Shown: piece after piece, positions 11,928-23,121 of the stretch
Position numbering within the stretch: the first letter of the stretch is position 1
Layout: each line of letters starts with the position of its first letter
Origin: Cerioporus squamosus
Lineage: Eukaryota > Basidiomycota > Agaricomycetes > Polyporales > Polyporaceae
Length of the DNA: 64,000 nucleotides
Direction: 5' to 3'
Assembly: GCA_022592435.1 (NCBI GenBank)
Contig: JABYQS010000034.1
Coordinates: 124,001-188,000 of the forward strand
Notes under the pieces: model-generated
The model's input: only the letters and a program-made list of their open reading frames with translations
Told to the model about the DNA's origin: nothing
Databases searched by the model: none
Translations under genes and position numbers: made by a program

Positions 11928-12237
11928 GGCTTGGGATCGTCAATGTACAGTGTTATGCTGAAGTTGGACGGCAGAGCGTGAGTCGAGTTGTGGCTTGTGC
12001 CGATAGCGGTAATAGCGCAGTACAGCTCAGCCTCGGAGCGCTCACGACCAAGATGGTCTCCGGTGGCGGCGGGGTTCAGTGCACTCGGTATATGGGACAT
12101 CACTCGATTATGCATTATACGTGTCGGGATACAATGAGAGCTAACAGGTACGTAGATACAAGTGCAAAGTCCAAGTGGAATATGATACAGCAAAGCGCGT
12201 CGTGTCGTCACAACGACTCATCTAAATGCATACATTC

Positions 12238-13466
12238 TCACCGAACATACCCTGCGCTTGCCACGTTGGCCGCGCGTCCATTAGCAGGGTAGGTCGACGC
12301 AGGGTAGCCCTGACTGTATGGTGCATGACCGTTCCCTCCCTGGGCCATGGTAGCGTTTCCATTCGACGCGGCAACGCCGTGAGGATACCCTTGCCCGGGT
12401 AGGTTCATGCCTGCAGGCAAGTCGCCGCCACCGGCCTCATTCGCTTCCCGGATCGTCGTGACGTTCTGGCCATTCTGCTTCATGGCAAGAAGGCGCTGGC
12501 GGGATAGCTCGCCCCGATGCACGCCCTTGGACATCCGGAGGTCCCAGAAGAAGGTCAACATGTAGAACGTGAACCCGAAAGCGATAGTCCACTCGACGAC
12601 AGCTGGGAGTGCAGAGAAGCTCAATGTCAGCGACAGAGATCACACAGACGCGTCGAGGCACGGGGCCGGCCACAGAGCATGCTTACCTCCAGCGTCAACC
12701 ACGGTGAAGAGCAAGGCTGCGAAAGCGATGGCGAGCAGGATCAGAATACCCGCAATGATGCCCTTGGTGAGGTAAGCTGCGCGCAGCTTCCGGACCTCGA
12801 CGAAATCGCGACTAATCCACCGATACTGTTTCACGGTCAGCTACCATTGCGCCTCCCACACTGCTATCTCAAACGCACCTCGGCAACGGTAAAGATGGCA
12901 CTGAGACCAACTCCCACGATGAACACGAGAAGGAAGACGCGATGCAGACTCGTGAACCGCTTCGTGTCGAATATGGAGAGGAGGATGAGTCCGCATCCGC
13001 CGATGAACGAACCGAGGATGGCCAATGTCGAAAGCACGCGCTCCCTCTTGCGCATGTTCGGCAGGAGACTACATGGGACATAATGTGTCAGCGATACAGC
13101 TCGGCGAGACACCAACGACAGGGACGCGAGACGTACCGGCCTTCATGCCTCAACCACCGCTCAATGGTCAAAGACAGGAAGAAGGACACCCCCGTGATCG
13201 CGCATCCCACTATGAAGAGCGGCTTGAGGACGTCTGCGCCGACGTCCGAGATGTACGCAATCTTCCCATCCTGAGACACGTATTTTGGCCGTCCTTGCGC
13301 GAGCCAAGTGATGAGCATCGCCCAAAGTGTGGCTGGCCATTCCATGCGTAAGCAATTCATTTCGTGATTTCAGCCGGAGAATAGACTCACCGAACCACAT
13401 GAACGACCCAAAGAGGGGTATCCACACGTAGAACCAGTGCTGGTGCTGGTGCGGAAGTATCCTCAT
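12238..13466 (-). CDS. Frag1/DRAM/Sfk1 family membrane protein
   Basis: Five exons join in phase: 13466-13391, 13332-13137, 13068-12879, 12825-12687 and 12602-12238, giving 321 aa. Six hydrophobic segments are visible: WIPLFGSFMWFATLWAMLIT, PLFIVGCAITGVSFFLSLTI, LAILGSFIGGCGLILLSIF, VFLLVFIVGVGLSAIFTVAE, GIIAGILILLAIAFAALLF and VEWTIAFGFTFYMLTFFWDL. The loop GRPKYVSQDGKIAYISDVGA is the best conserved part of the family. Yeast Sfk1 is a plasma-membrane protein that supports PI4-kinase Stt4 and lipid asymmetry; DRAM relatives act in lysosomes. The C-terminus (about 100 aa) is Gly/Asn/Pro-rich and cytosolic in type. Plasma-membrane placement is inferred from the Sfk1-like arrangement. Confidence 0.88.
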
Positions 13467-14104
13467 TTTTGTCTATTGCTGCAAATCGTGACGAGGTCGT
13501 AGGTCGTGAAATCAAAGGGAATACGGACAGCTGTGCAGATTGCGAGTTGTGGGGATGGCTAGAGAGGTCAGGACACACCGCGACTGCGGCTGCCAGAAGC
13601 TGGAGATAGGCAGCATGGGTGCGGGAACGTCTTATGAGCCCAGGACGAACTGCAAGCAGCCCACGCTACATCATCGCATGTCTGCTCAGCTGACGTCACA
13701 GAGGATCTCGTTCCACCTGCAGATCTTCCAAGCGCCTGCCGGCAGCCCACTCGCCGCGACACTCGGCCACAGTCCCGCGTGAGTGTGTAAGCACCTCTGA
13801 GTCCGCCAAGCGGTCCGGTTTGCAAGCAGCCGACGCCTCGTGGGAGGAGGTCATAGAGGCGACGAAGTCAGCAAGTATGCTGCAATAGATGTGTATAGAA
13901 ACATCAACTCCCACACAAAATAATAACGTAGAACAGGTCCACCACAAAGGGATAGTGTACAACACAGGAGGGATGACGCATAGCAAACAGATGACAATGT
14001 CGCTGAGATGAGGAAACCAACCGGAGAGGGTGTAGGGATATCGGTCGGAAGGAGACGCTGGTGACTGCTCGGTAAAAGATATCGCACGTACGAGCAGTGT
14101 CGAA

Positions 14105-15146
14105 TCAGGACTTGACAGCGGCAGCGGCCGCCGCTGCAGGGCAGGTCCCATCGTTGTTGCAGCTGGGGGCATTTGGGATCGGGTGAAGAGGGCCCTTGCC
14201 CGCGAGCTTGCGGAAAATCTGTGCACTTATCGTCAGCATACGACGGATGACAAAGAATCCTGCTGCGCACCTGGGCGTAGACCTCCGACGTCTGACCGCC
14301 ACTGACTGCCCACCGCCCGTTGACGATAGTGAAGGGGACGCCAGTGACACCCTTCTTCCGCGCGTCCATCGCGTTGTGCTCAACCTCCTGCTTGAACTCG
14401 TCGGAGTCGAGGAACTTGGCAGTCTGCGTGAGATTTCGATAAGGTCATCAAATTCACGTCTGACATAATCGCACTCGGCGTACCTCCTCCTTCGACATTA
14501 CACCGGCCTGCTCGGCGAGTTCACCGAGAACGTCGTAATCACCAATGTTCTTGCCCTCGGTGAAGTACGCGTGGTAAGTGGCATCGAGGAACTTCTCCTG
14601 CATATCTTGTCCGCCGAGCTCGAACGCTTTCCGGCTGAGTCGGTGCGCGCGGATGGTCTGCGACACCGTACCCTCGAAGTTGCTGTATCCGAATTGGTCA
14701 GCGGGTGTTTACACCAGCAAGGGGTCATGAACATGGGTACCCGGGGCAAGCCCGAGCGTGCAAGATACATTGAAGACTCACATCTCGATGCCGACCTCCT
14801 TCGCGCGAGACTGGACCATGGACTTGATCTGATCCAACTTCTCTTGACCAAACTTTTCAAGATACCACGCGTGCTTGTCGAGCTTGATGTTCTCGTCCAT
14901 GGACGGGTGCAGCAAGTACGGGCGGTGCTCGACCTTGATCGTCAAGTCATGTTCTGCCTTGACGTCTCGGATGGCCTTCTGCAACTCGCGCTGCCCGATG
15001 TAGCACCACGGGCAAACCTAAAGCGTCCAGACAGGGCCCGGATGTCAGTGTGCGCTTCTTCGGACCGCGGCGGGTGTACCTCCGCAGGGAAAGGGGGCAC
15101 GTACGATGTCCGAGATGACTACCAGCGAAATCACGCCTGGCTGCAT
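14105..15146 (-). CDS. DsbA/FrnE-like thioredoxin-fold oxidoreductase
   Basis: Five exons join in phase: 15146-15105, 15017-14782, 14682-14484, 14423-14271 and 14218-14105, giving 247 aa. The first intron splits ISDI from VCPWCYIGQRELQKA, so the CPWC redox motif lies at about residues 16-19. Further family marks are GGQDMQEKFLDATYHAYFTE, GDYDVLGELAEQAG, and VTGVPFTIVNGRWAVSGGQT with the cis-Pro loop (GVP). These proteins belong to the DSBA-like/FrnE group of cytosolic polyketide-associated or general thiol oxidoreductases; the substrate is unknown. No signal peptide is present. The C-terminus ends in a run of alanines before VKS, possibly a disordered tail. Confidence 0.9.
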
Positions 15147-17233
15147 GTCGTCGTGTGCGCGCTGCGGTTGCTCCGAAACCTATGACTCCTCCGGGTGTGT
15201 TCTTGTGTGTCTTCTGGGTGCGATCGCGCTCCGTTTAGGCGTGTGAGACGGACCGAGTGCTCGGAATGGCGAGAGGAGGGGATGGGGTTGCTCTGTAAAG
15301 CGGGAAGAGAGCCAACAGGGATGAAAAGCAAGCAAAGGTCACAGACGGACGCGGAGAGCGCTGGGGGTGTATATATGAGGTGGACGAGGGAGGGGGTGTT
15401 ACAAATAGCGCGGGGGAGGATTGGTGAGCAGACTCATCTCAGATGCGCATGCGCCGCCTCCGGTGATCTGCTCTTACTCAGTATGGGCGCCGTCACAGCG
15501 TGTCACTTATGGCGTGACTGTCCTCCGAGGCTTGCGCCATGTCACGCTTTCGGGGCTTAGGCTCGGACTCGGCATCGGGCCTTCCTTCCTTCCTCCAACT
15601 CTATCCTCAGCCAGTGCATGACGGCATATGTCTTCGCCGGAAGGCTTCTCTGGACAGTGCATCGTTCAGAGACGACCGAGAGGAGGGTACACAAAGCTTG
15701 ACTGCATGACAGCTTATCTTTCGCGTGATGTGGGAAGCGTTAACCAATGTAGGTAGACTCGCCACCTGAAATCTTCCAGCAGTGCACATACCCGTCTATG
15801 CACCACGGACTTACTAAGATACAGTAATGCTTGAACACCTGCCCGACGGAGCCAGAACGATGGGCCGGAGTACCGCACGCGCCTCGATTGCGGTTACAGA
15901 CCCCCTCGGCTCTCCAGGCGAGTACCTTCCCGCTGAAGTCCCGTCTGACTTGACAATCCTATGTTCGATTGGTGTCAAGGATGGGCTGCGTAGCTTGTGG
16001 TATCGAATGTGTATACAGGCAACCTCTGCTTTCGCTAGACGGCCGGAATACGTGACCATCCATTGATTAGCGGTGCATATCCGGAGGGGCAGCAAAGAGG
16101 TATCTCACCATGATGAACGACCACATGGGACTGCTCGTGAGAGCTTCGAGGGAAGGCAGTGACAGGCAGTGACATCTGTCGCAACGCAAGCCTTCCGAGT
16201 GGGCGAGAGCGACCAGAGCGTAAGCACCAGCGGGCCGTCTGCTGGCTGCCCGAGATAGTCGAGAACAGTTCGTCGGAAGAGGGCCGGGGAGCGAACCTAA
16301 TTCATGTTCCGTGCCTCCCGTAGCTCCATTTGGATTTCCAAGGACGCCCACTTGACAAAACATCGGCAGATGAGTGGTTCAGTCAGAATGCTCGGGGACT
16401 GATCGGGGAGGGGCGTTCGGTCAGTTTATATTCACGATTCTCTAAGAGACATGCGCACCACCGTGACGCGTCACAGCGTTGCCTTGACCAACGTAGTTCC
16501 AGAGTTCCATGGGGAGGATGGTCAAGGGTACTTCCCCGTCTGAGACTCCCCGGAGCGCTGTCAGGGTGTTGCATCCAGACAAGTACTCGGCTAGCACCTT
16601 GACGAGGCAGTTCCCTATGGCGGGAACTTCTCGACGTCGACCTGGGTCCTCGGATGCTCCCTCCACTGCCCTGTTGAGAGTCGGGGTCTTTGTCAGCACC
16701 GCATCTGGAGGAGACTAGAGTAACCTACAGTACCTTGGTGAGTTGGCATGATCCGTTCCCTCATGGTTATTGCCTGCTGGTCGTAGCTGCCGTCTGACAA
16801 GTCGTACGCCACAGCTTGGACTTGTTTCCTTCTCGCCCTAAGCTCGGTCTGGAGCCGTAAGCTAGGGAAGAAGTAACGTCAGCAATCCGGGGTGCAGACG
16901 GTGCTATGATAGTCTGACACACCTAGCGAAGGTCGGAACGCTGAGCCGAAGACATCCCATGGGTGCTCACCAATCCAGAGGCCTGCTCAGAGCTGAGGCG
17001 AAGCTCTGGCCTTCTTCACAGAACGCCGTCGACCGTCCGAAGCATATAGGGCAGAACTGTTACGTCCTCGACTCACCCGACGAGTGGTACGGAAATGACG
17101 AGAAGTGTACGGCGACTGCAAGACAAAGTTTGACCTGGGAAGGCGAAGTCCGGGATCCATATGCGACATTCTGGTGTAACACTGTTCTTTATGCTCCAGT
17201 TTGTGCTTGCCCGCTCATGTTCACAGCCAGCGG
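15147..17233. other. Gene-poor stretch, nothing recognised
   Basis: About 2.1 kb. A TATA-like TATATATG lies near 15368-15376, upstream of the DsbA-like gene. A 10-bp direct duplication (GGCAGTGACA) occurs near 16155-16175. Open frames on either strand are short, lack splice-consistent extension and match no family I know. Confidence 0.4.
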
Positions 17234-17265
17234 TCACCCCCAGTGAGAACCGCCTGTGTTCTGAT
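17234..17265. repeat. Left TSD (TCA) and left 29-bp terminal inverted repeat
   Basis: TSD TCA is at 17234-17236. The inverted repeat at 17237-17265 begins CCCCCAGTGAGAA and ends CTGTGTTCTGAT. It pairs with the right end except at positions 14 and 17 of the repeat (C/T in both cases). Confidence 0.9.
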
Positions 17266-17788
17266 AGATTTAGATGTTAGGAGAACGTAGCACATCTGTT
17301 CCCGACGCGGAACGGCGTCTATTATGACAGCGAAGCACTCACTTTGTCTCTGTTTGCTCTCCTCGTCCTCGACTCGCAAGGCAAACTGCCCACTCAACTT
17401 GTCAAACCATACCGACGTTTGCAAATGCAATGACTTTGGTTTGTCATTTGGTTCAGCGCGCAGAAATTGCGTGAATTTTGCCGACTGACATTGGCAATTC
17501 CACAGAGAGTACTGTCGCCGCCCAGGTGAGTTGCGTCTGCTCGCGCGAACACCTGCCCTGTGCGTGTACGACATACTCATTGCATGCAGAGGAAGTTCGT
17601 GCCACATACACACAGCGCCGCCGCCCGTCTGCGCCACCTATCGCATGACTCTCAGCTGATTGCTGCGGCGCGCGCCCTTCAAGTTCGCGTCGAGGAACGT
17701 TGGATAGCGCGAGGTATATTAACCTCGTCGACAAGAGCCTAGCTAACCACCATCCTCTCCCACATACCTCCTACCGCCACTCCTCTCC

Positions 17789-20700
17789 ATGTCGTCCTCT
17801 TCCCCTCCCCGGCCTGCTCCAGCCGGCCGCTCCGCTACCAAGTTTTTCGTTCGCACTTACATGTGCGACTGCGACCGCTACTGCAAGCGACTCCGTATCG
17901 TCAAGAAGACCGCGTTTTACGACCACGCTCCTTTCCGCACCACTGCGAACAATGCGCTCATCTTCCGTGTCGAGCGCACGACAGACACACCTGTCGTCGG
18001 GCGTGCACCTGCACCCACAGCTACACAGGTACGCTTTTGTTTGTTCATTGGGGGCGACACTGCTCTGCAGACATTGACTCCATCATGGCAGCGTGTTCAG
18101 ACTAGCACAAGTCCATCGACTCCGGGACATGCGCGTGCTCCTCAGGTATGTGTTTGCATACTCATCATTCATTACCACTCACTGATGCATCTACTGCAGG
18201 CCTCCGATCCCTCTCACGTCGTCGTCGAAGAAGAGGCAGAGGAAGAGGAAGAGAAGACCGAGGACGAGAATGCAGACGACGAGCGCGACTTTGCGTTGTC
18301 CTCACCGGATGAGGACAACCCAGGGCCGCGTCGTGCACCATCGCTGTCGCAACCTCACCGTGTCCTGTCCCGTCCATCTTCGCTCTCCCAGCCTCCTCGC
18401 ATCGCCTCTCGTCTTGCTGCCCCACCGTTGTCGATCCCGCAGATGAGCCCGCCTTCACCTGCCCCTAGCTTCCGCTCGTCGCCGCCACGGCCGCTCCCGG
18501 ATTTGCAAGAAGGGCTGACTCCTATGGACGTCGATGAGGATGACTCGGAGGAAGAGCTCACGCCTTCTGGCTCAGAGTCCGAGCGAGAGAAGGAGCCTGA
18601 GGTGGGCTATACCGAGAGCACAGGAGCTCCTAGGCAGGCTCTTCGCCGGGAGTGTCGCGAGGCCGATGCATTCGTTGCGGCCTTGCGCTCTGCATCGCTG
18701 GACCACTCTGGCCTTGATCGGGAGACCCTCGCGCGTATCCGGAATCCTCCTCGTCAACCGCGACTCATCTCTGCAGAGGAACGTGCTGGCATACGGATGT
18801 ACATTGCCCGCGGTGACGCGTCCGAGGCCAACTATGCCGACAACCGTGCTGCTTTCCTCGAGCTCCATCCCGACGACCCCCTTCCCAGCTATGAGACCGT
18901 CAAGAATCTTGTCGCACAGCTCACGGGGGTGTCTGCGCTACATACTGACATGTGCGTGAACACCTGCGTCGCGTTCACAGGTCCCTTCGAAAACTGTGCG
19001 GAGTGTCCGCGTTGCAAGGAGTCCCGATACGACCCCGTTGACTTCGAGCGCGGACGCCGTGTCCCTCGTCGTACGTTTGTCACATTCCCCCTAGCCCCTC
19101 AGCTCCAAGCCATGTGGGCGTCCCCCGAGAATGCCGTTCTCATGGGGCATCGCCGCCGGGAGACCGAGCGCATTGCCAACGTGCTTGCGGAGACGGGTGG
19201 GAACATCGAGGCAATGGACGACATTTACTATGGCCACGACTACCTCTCGCGGGTTGTGACGTCTCAGACCCCCGAAGACGAGCGGAAGAACAAGCCCATC
19301 CAGCCAGACGATATGGTTGTCATGTTCTCGATTGACGGCGCGCAGCTGTACGCCATGAAGGCTTCGGACACATGGTTCATGATATGGGTTCTCTTCGATC
19401 TCCCTCCCACGGCCCGCTACAAGAAGCGCTACATCTTGCCTGGTGCGGTCATTGGTGGCCCGAAGAAGCCGAAGAATCTCGACTCGTTCCTCTTCCCAGG
19501 GCTGTACCACCTCGCTGCGATCCAGCGCGAGGGGCTGCTGATTTGGAACGCCGCCGAGCAGCGTCTTGTTCGCTCCAACATCTACCTCTACCTCGCCACC
19601 GCTGACTCCCCTGCGATGGCTTACCTCAACGGGCTTGTAGGCCACAACGGCGCGCACGGCTGCCGCTTGTATTGCGGCCAGCGTAGCCGTCACAAGCCCT
19701 CACTTCCGAACTACTACCCTGCTCTCAGCCGCTATGGTCCGGACGACTCCGGATCAGACAACTACTCGCTGCGTGGGGATGAAGACGACAATGAGGATGT
19801 CGACGAGGATGGGGAGGGCGGTGCTCAAGGTGGAGCACCCACGGCGACGCATCGCATCAGCACCGAGCAGCGCTATCAGGCAGCGCTCAATCAAGTACGG
19901 TCATCTCGCAACAAGACCGACTACGCCAAGAGAAGACTGGCCACGGGGATCGCCAAGCCGAGCATCTTCTCCGGCCTGTCCAAGTTCCTGGGAGTTCCGG
20001 GTGGGTTTGGGCTTGACCTCATGCACCTCATCACACTCAACCTCACAGATCTCGTCCTGTCCCTCCTCCGAGGCACGCTCAGCTGCGACGACTCCGACGA
20101 CAGGGACACCTGGGACTGGGCGATCTTCAGGGACAAGAAGGCATGGAAGAAACATGGCAAACTCGTCGCGAGCTGCGGCCGCTTCCTCCCTGGCTCCTTC
20201 GATCGCATCCCACGCAACCCCGCCGAGAAGATCTCCAGCGGGTATAAAGCGTGGGAGTTCCTACTGTACGTCTACGGTCTCCTCCCTGGTCTTCTCCGCG
20301 GAATTCTCCCCGCCCGCTACTACGAACATCTCTGCCTCCTCGTGGCCACGGTCCGCATCGTTCTGCAACACCGCCAGCCACTCGCCCAGCTCCCGGAGGC
20401 ACAGCGCTTGATCGTGGAATATGTCGAACATTTCGAGGACCTCTACTACCAGCGCCGGGTTGACCGGCTTCACTTTGTGCGCCCCAGCCTCCACACGCTC
20501 ACCCACGTCGTCACCGAGGCCCTTCGCATCGGCCCAGGGCCGCTACATAGCCAGTGGACGATGGAGAATTATATAGGTAACATCACCCGTGAGATCAAAC
20601 AGCACGTTACACCCTACGCTAACGTCTCCGAGCGGGCATTCCGGCGTTGTCAAGTGAATGCTCTCAAGGCCATCATCCCGCAGTTTGCGGATCCCGATCC

Positions 20701-21388
20701 GGCCTTCCCTCCCTCAGCTATCGACCTTGGCAACGGCTACGCACTCCTGCGCGCACGGGATCGTGTCGAGCGCGCGGTGACCGCAGCGGAGGAAACTGCC
20801 ATCCTCGCGTTCTTGGACAGACAGAACATGCGCATGCCCAACTGGACTCCCATCGTCCGGCGCTGGGCACGACTTGCACTCCCCAACGGGCAGGTCGCAC
20901 GTTCCGCATGGAAGGAGGTTGCGAGGGAGGCCCGCGGGAAGCAGCCCAGGAGGTCGCGTATGGTCAAGGTGCGCTCGTGTTCTTGTGTGCACACACATCT
21001 GCTGATGGTCTTTCAGCTCACGCGCGACGAGTTCGCCGAAGTACAATATTACTTTGGCTTCCTCCTGCACAAAGACATAGTTGGGCTTGCAATGATCGCC
21101 CACTTCTCAGCACCTGACACAGACATCCTGGCCTCTTCCGAAGGTACGGTCCTGGCTTGTACGTACCCAGGCAACGAGGCCCGCGAAGTCGTCTTCGCAA
21201 AAGACATTGTGTCGGTGGTCGCGATGGTGCCCTTACCATTGACAGCGGCGGAGTCCCGTGAACCGGATGCTGCCACAAAGTATTCCTCGCGCTACTTCGT
21301 CGTGGAGAAGCCGGGGTTAGACATTGCATGGTTCGCTGGCCACGTTGACGACCCCGCGAACGATGAGGATGGCTTCAATGTCGATTAG
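17789..21388 (+). CDS. Tnp2-family (CACTA-like) transposase
   Basis: The frame is open for 1,199 codons, but three likely introns (18029-18070, 18146-18199, 20969-21016) have good borders and are all multiples of three. The spliced product is 1,151 aa. Domains in order: a basic N-terminus with CDCDRYCKRL; an acidic Ser/Pro-rich linker; a zinc-knuckle-like block (CVNTCVAFTGPFENCAECPR); and the Tnp2 catalytic region with MVVMFSIDGAQLY, SDTWFMIWVLFDLPP, FLFPGLYHLAAIQREGL, LVGHNGAHGCRLYCG, GLDLMHLITLNLTDLVLSLL and IGPGPLHSQWTMENYIGNIT. These match fungal Tnp2 transposases, which have a DDE-type nuclease fold and cut at the element ends. No premature stop is present, so it may be functional. It works on the flanking inverted repeats. 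Confidence 0.88.
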   Translation: MSSSSPPRPAPAGRSATKFFVRTYMCDCDRYCKRLRIVKKTAFYDHAPFRTTANNALIFRVERTTDTPVVGRAPAPTATQVRFCLFIGGDTALQTLTPSWQRVQTSTSPSTPGHARAPQVCVCILIIHYHSLMHLLQASDPSHVVVEEEAEEEEEKTEDENADDERDFALSSPDEDNPGPRRAPSLSQPHRVLSRPSSLSQPPRIASRLAAPPLSIPQMSPPSPAPSFRSSPPRPLPDLQEGLTPMDVDEDDSEEELTPSGSESEREKEPEVGYTESTGAPRQALRRECREADAFVAALRSASLDHSGLDRETLARIRNPPRQPRLISAEERAGIRMYIARGDASEANYADNRAAFLELHPDDPLPSYETVKNLVAQLTGVSALHTDMCVNTCVAFTGPFENCAECPRCKESRYDPVDFERGRRVPRRTFVTFPLAPQLQAMWASPENAVLMGHRRRETERIANVLAETGGNIEAMDDIYYGHDYLSRVVTSQTPEDERKNKPIQPDDMVVMFSIDGAQLYAMKASDTWFMIWVLFDLPPTARYKKRYILPGAVIGGPKKPKNLDSFLFPGLYHLAAIQREGLLIWNAAEQRLVRSNIYLYLATADSPAMAYLNGLVGHNGAHGCRLYCGQRSRHKPSLPNYYPALSRYGPDDSGSDNYSLRGDEDDNEDVDEDGEGGAQGGAPTATHRISTEQRYQAALNQVRSSRNKTDYAKRRLATGIAKPSIFSGLSKFLGVPGGFGLDLMHLITLNLTDLVLSLLRGTLSCDDSDDRDTWDWAIFRDKKAWKKHGKLVASCGRFLPGSFDRIPRNPAEKISSGYKAWEFLLYVYGLLPGLLRGILPARYYEHLCLLVATVRIVLQHRQPLAQLPEAQRLIVEYVEHFEDLYYQRRVDRLHFVRPSLHTLTHVVTEALRIGPGPLHSQWTMENYIGNITREIKQHVTPYANVSERAFRRCQVNALKAIIPQFADPDPAFPPSAIDLGNGYALLRARDRVERAVTAAEETAILAFLDRQNMRMPNWTPIVRRWARLALPNGQVARSAWKEVAREARGKQPRRSRMVKVRSCSCVHTHLLMVFQLTRDEFAEVQYYFGFLLHKDIVGLAMIAHFSAPDTDILASSEGTVLACTYPGNEAREVVFAKDIVSVVAMVPLPLTAAESREPDAATKYSSRYFVVEKPGLDIAWFAGHVDDPANDEDGFNVD

Positions 21389-21475
21389 TCTCATTGGTAT
21401 GTTGTACTTGTATCTGTGCCTCGCCCTTCCCATGCCCCGTCCGCCCGGTTTACTCATGCTGCCCAATCTTGTACT

Positions 21476-21650
21476 TATGCCACCTGTCCCCGCTGTCCCT
21501 CGCTCTCAGTATGCTACTTGCCAGTGTCCCCACTGTCCCTTGCTCCCGATATGTCATTGCGTTGCTCTACCTATGCCACCTGTCCCCGCTGTCCCTCGCT
21601 CTCGATCTGCCATTGTGTCGCTCTACTTATGCCATGTGTCGTCTCTGTGT
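21476..21650. repeat. Imperfect tandem repeat after the transposase stop
   Basis: Three degenerate units share TGTCCC..CTGTCCCT..GCTC cores, starting near 21485, 21525 and 21581. Two of them share a longer block beginning TATGCCACCTGTCCCC at 21476 and 21572 (96 bp apart). It lies in the 3' region of the transposase gene inside the element. Confidence 0.6.
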
Positions 21651-22062
21651 CCTCTTGATTAATGCCATCCCTTGTGTACTTATATCACACTGTCCAGCGA
21701 CTGGCTCCAGTCGAGTTTGTACTTATATCACACATCTTCTGTATACACTCATGTCAAGCATGCATTCACATTGCGCAGAGTGGTACTATACATCATATGC
21801 TACTTGTCCTGGGCTTCACATGCGTGCTTCGAGGCACTTACAGTGGCATTAGTAGTAAGTACAATATACATGATCAAGGTCCGTGAGCGAGTCCATCAGC
21901 AAGGGAAAGTATCACGAGAGAGTCCAGAACATAAGGCGGACAAGAACGTAGACATACGAGACGACAACGATGAAACTGGACAGTGCAGACATACCCCAGG
22001 AGACCGAGACAACAACTTCTGCTGCGGGTGGTAGTATCCATGGACGCGCGCATCCACAGCAG

Positions 22063-22926
22063 CTACTTGGTTACTCCACGGCGCGCTATCTTCATGCCGG
22101 ACACGGACGGCAGAGAGGTTTCCCTCTTGATGGGGACACGCGAGGCAGTTGGCATGGGATGCGGGGATGTGAAGCGAGGCTGGGCAGCCTCCGGAGTACA
22201 AGGCACTCCGGAGGTGGCATAGTAGTCGCGCACATGGTGAGCCATGGGGACAACCAGACTCCCCGTGAGCTGTGGCTGCATCTTGTCGGCGAGAGCCTGA
22301 AGAAGAGTAGGGTGATCGAGGAGTGCGGTGGCGAGGGTGTCCAGGTGTTGAGGTGAGGCAAGGATCTCCGAGACGACGCGCGTGCCTAGGGGATCAGCGA
22401 GCTCTTGCAGCAGTGGTTCCTGGAGCTGCTCGACGAGGGGCTCTTGCAGATCCTCCAGCAGGGAGGTCGTCATGTGCACATACATATCACCCATCGGATC
22501 CCGTATCACTGATCGTTGGGAGCCCATGCTCTCCATCTCGACCTCGTCGTCGCCAGACTGCTCTGATCCCATGCCCCATCCACCTAGCTCCCCACCCATG
22601 TCTTCTTCAACGAGCCCAAGCTCCTGGGATTCGGGCTCCACCTTGACCGCGTCGATATCCCTCCAACCCAGCACCTTCTGCAGCGTCCTCTGGAAGTCCT
22701 GCATAGCGTCGATGAAGTCATCCTCGACCTGCTCATATTCCTGCTTGCTGTCGCTCTCGTGAGATCTTGCAGCCAGACAACAAGAGAGGCGCGCGAAGGT
22801 GTCCGCCTGCTTCAAGAGAGCCTCGATCATCGTGCGCCGGCGAGGAGGGACAACCAGAAGGGTGGTTGGGGCATGTTTCTGAAGCACGGCTGCAGCAGCA
22901 AGCCAGTCAGTCCCGAGTGAGGCCAT
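22063..22926 (-). CDS. Accessory transposon gene A, unknown acidic protein
   Basis: A single open frame encodes 287 aa, starting at ATG 22926 (MASLGTDWLAAAAVLQKHAP). I do not recognise it. The N-terminal third is helical (MIEALLKQADTFARLSCCLA, DDFIDAMQDFQRTLQKVLGW). The middle is acidic and glycine-rich. The C-terminal half has a repeated pattern (EDLQEPLVEQLQEPLLQELA, then ATALLDHPTLLQALADKMQP) that resembles amphipathic repeats. It sits convergent to the transposase and divergent from accessory gene B, inside the inverted repeats, so it travels with the element. A role as transposition cofactor or cargo is inference. An intron near the 3' end cannot be excluded. Confidence 0.6.
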   Translation of the reverse strand: MASLGTDWLAAAAVLQKHAPTTLLVVPPRRRTMIEALLKQADTFARLSCCLAARSHESDSKQEYEQVEDDFIDAMQDFQRTLQKVLGWRDIDAVKVEPESQELGLVEEDMGGELGGWGMGSEQSGDDEVEMESMGSQRSVIRDPMGDMYVHMTTSLLEDLQEPLVEQLQEPLLQELADPLGTRVVSEILASPQHLDTLATALLDHPTLLQALADKMQPQLTGSLVVPMAHHVRDYYATSGVPCTPEAAQPRFTSPHPMPTASRVPIKRETSLPSVSGMKIARRGVTK

Positions 22927-23121
22927 CGCAGAAGAGCAGTGAGTTGGTGGTGGAAGCAGACGAAGAGGCGAGTGCGGTGAAAGAGCCGTCTGCGAGTACA
23001 AGTACGGGGTCACATGACCCCATGCGCCCTTGGACGTGTCGCGCGCCTCGTGCGCGTCGTCGTTGTCTCTCTCCTCCCACCACCATCACAACAGACGACC
23101 GTAACGCACTCACAGAAGAAG

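Noticed and set aside
11615..12292. Plus-strand 225-codon frame over the VPS51 first exon
   Set aside because: It is a shadow of the Pro/Ser-rich VPS51 exon, whose minus-strand exons join in phase into a conserved domain.
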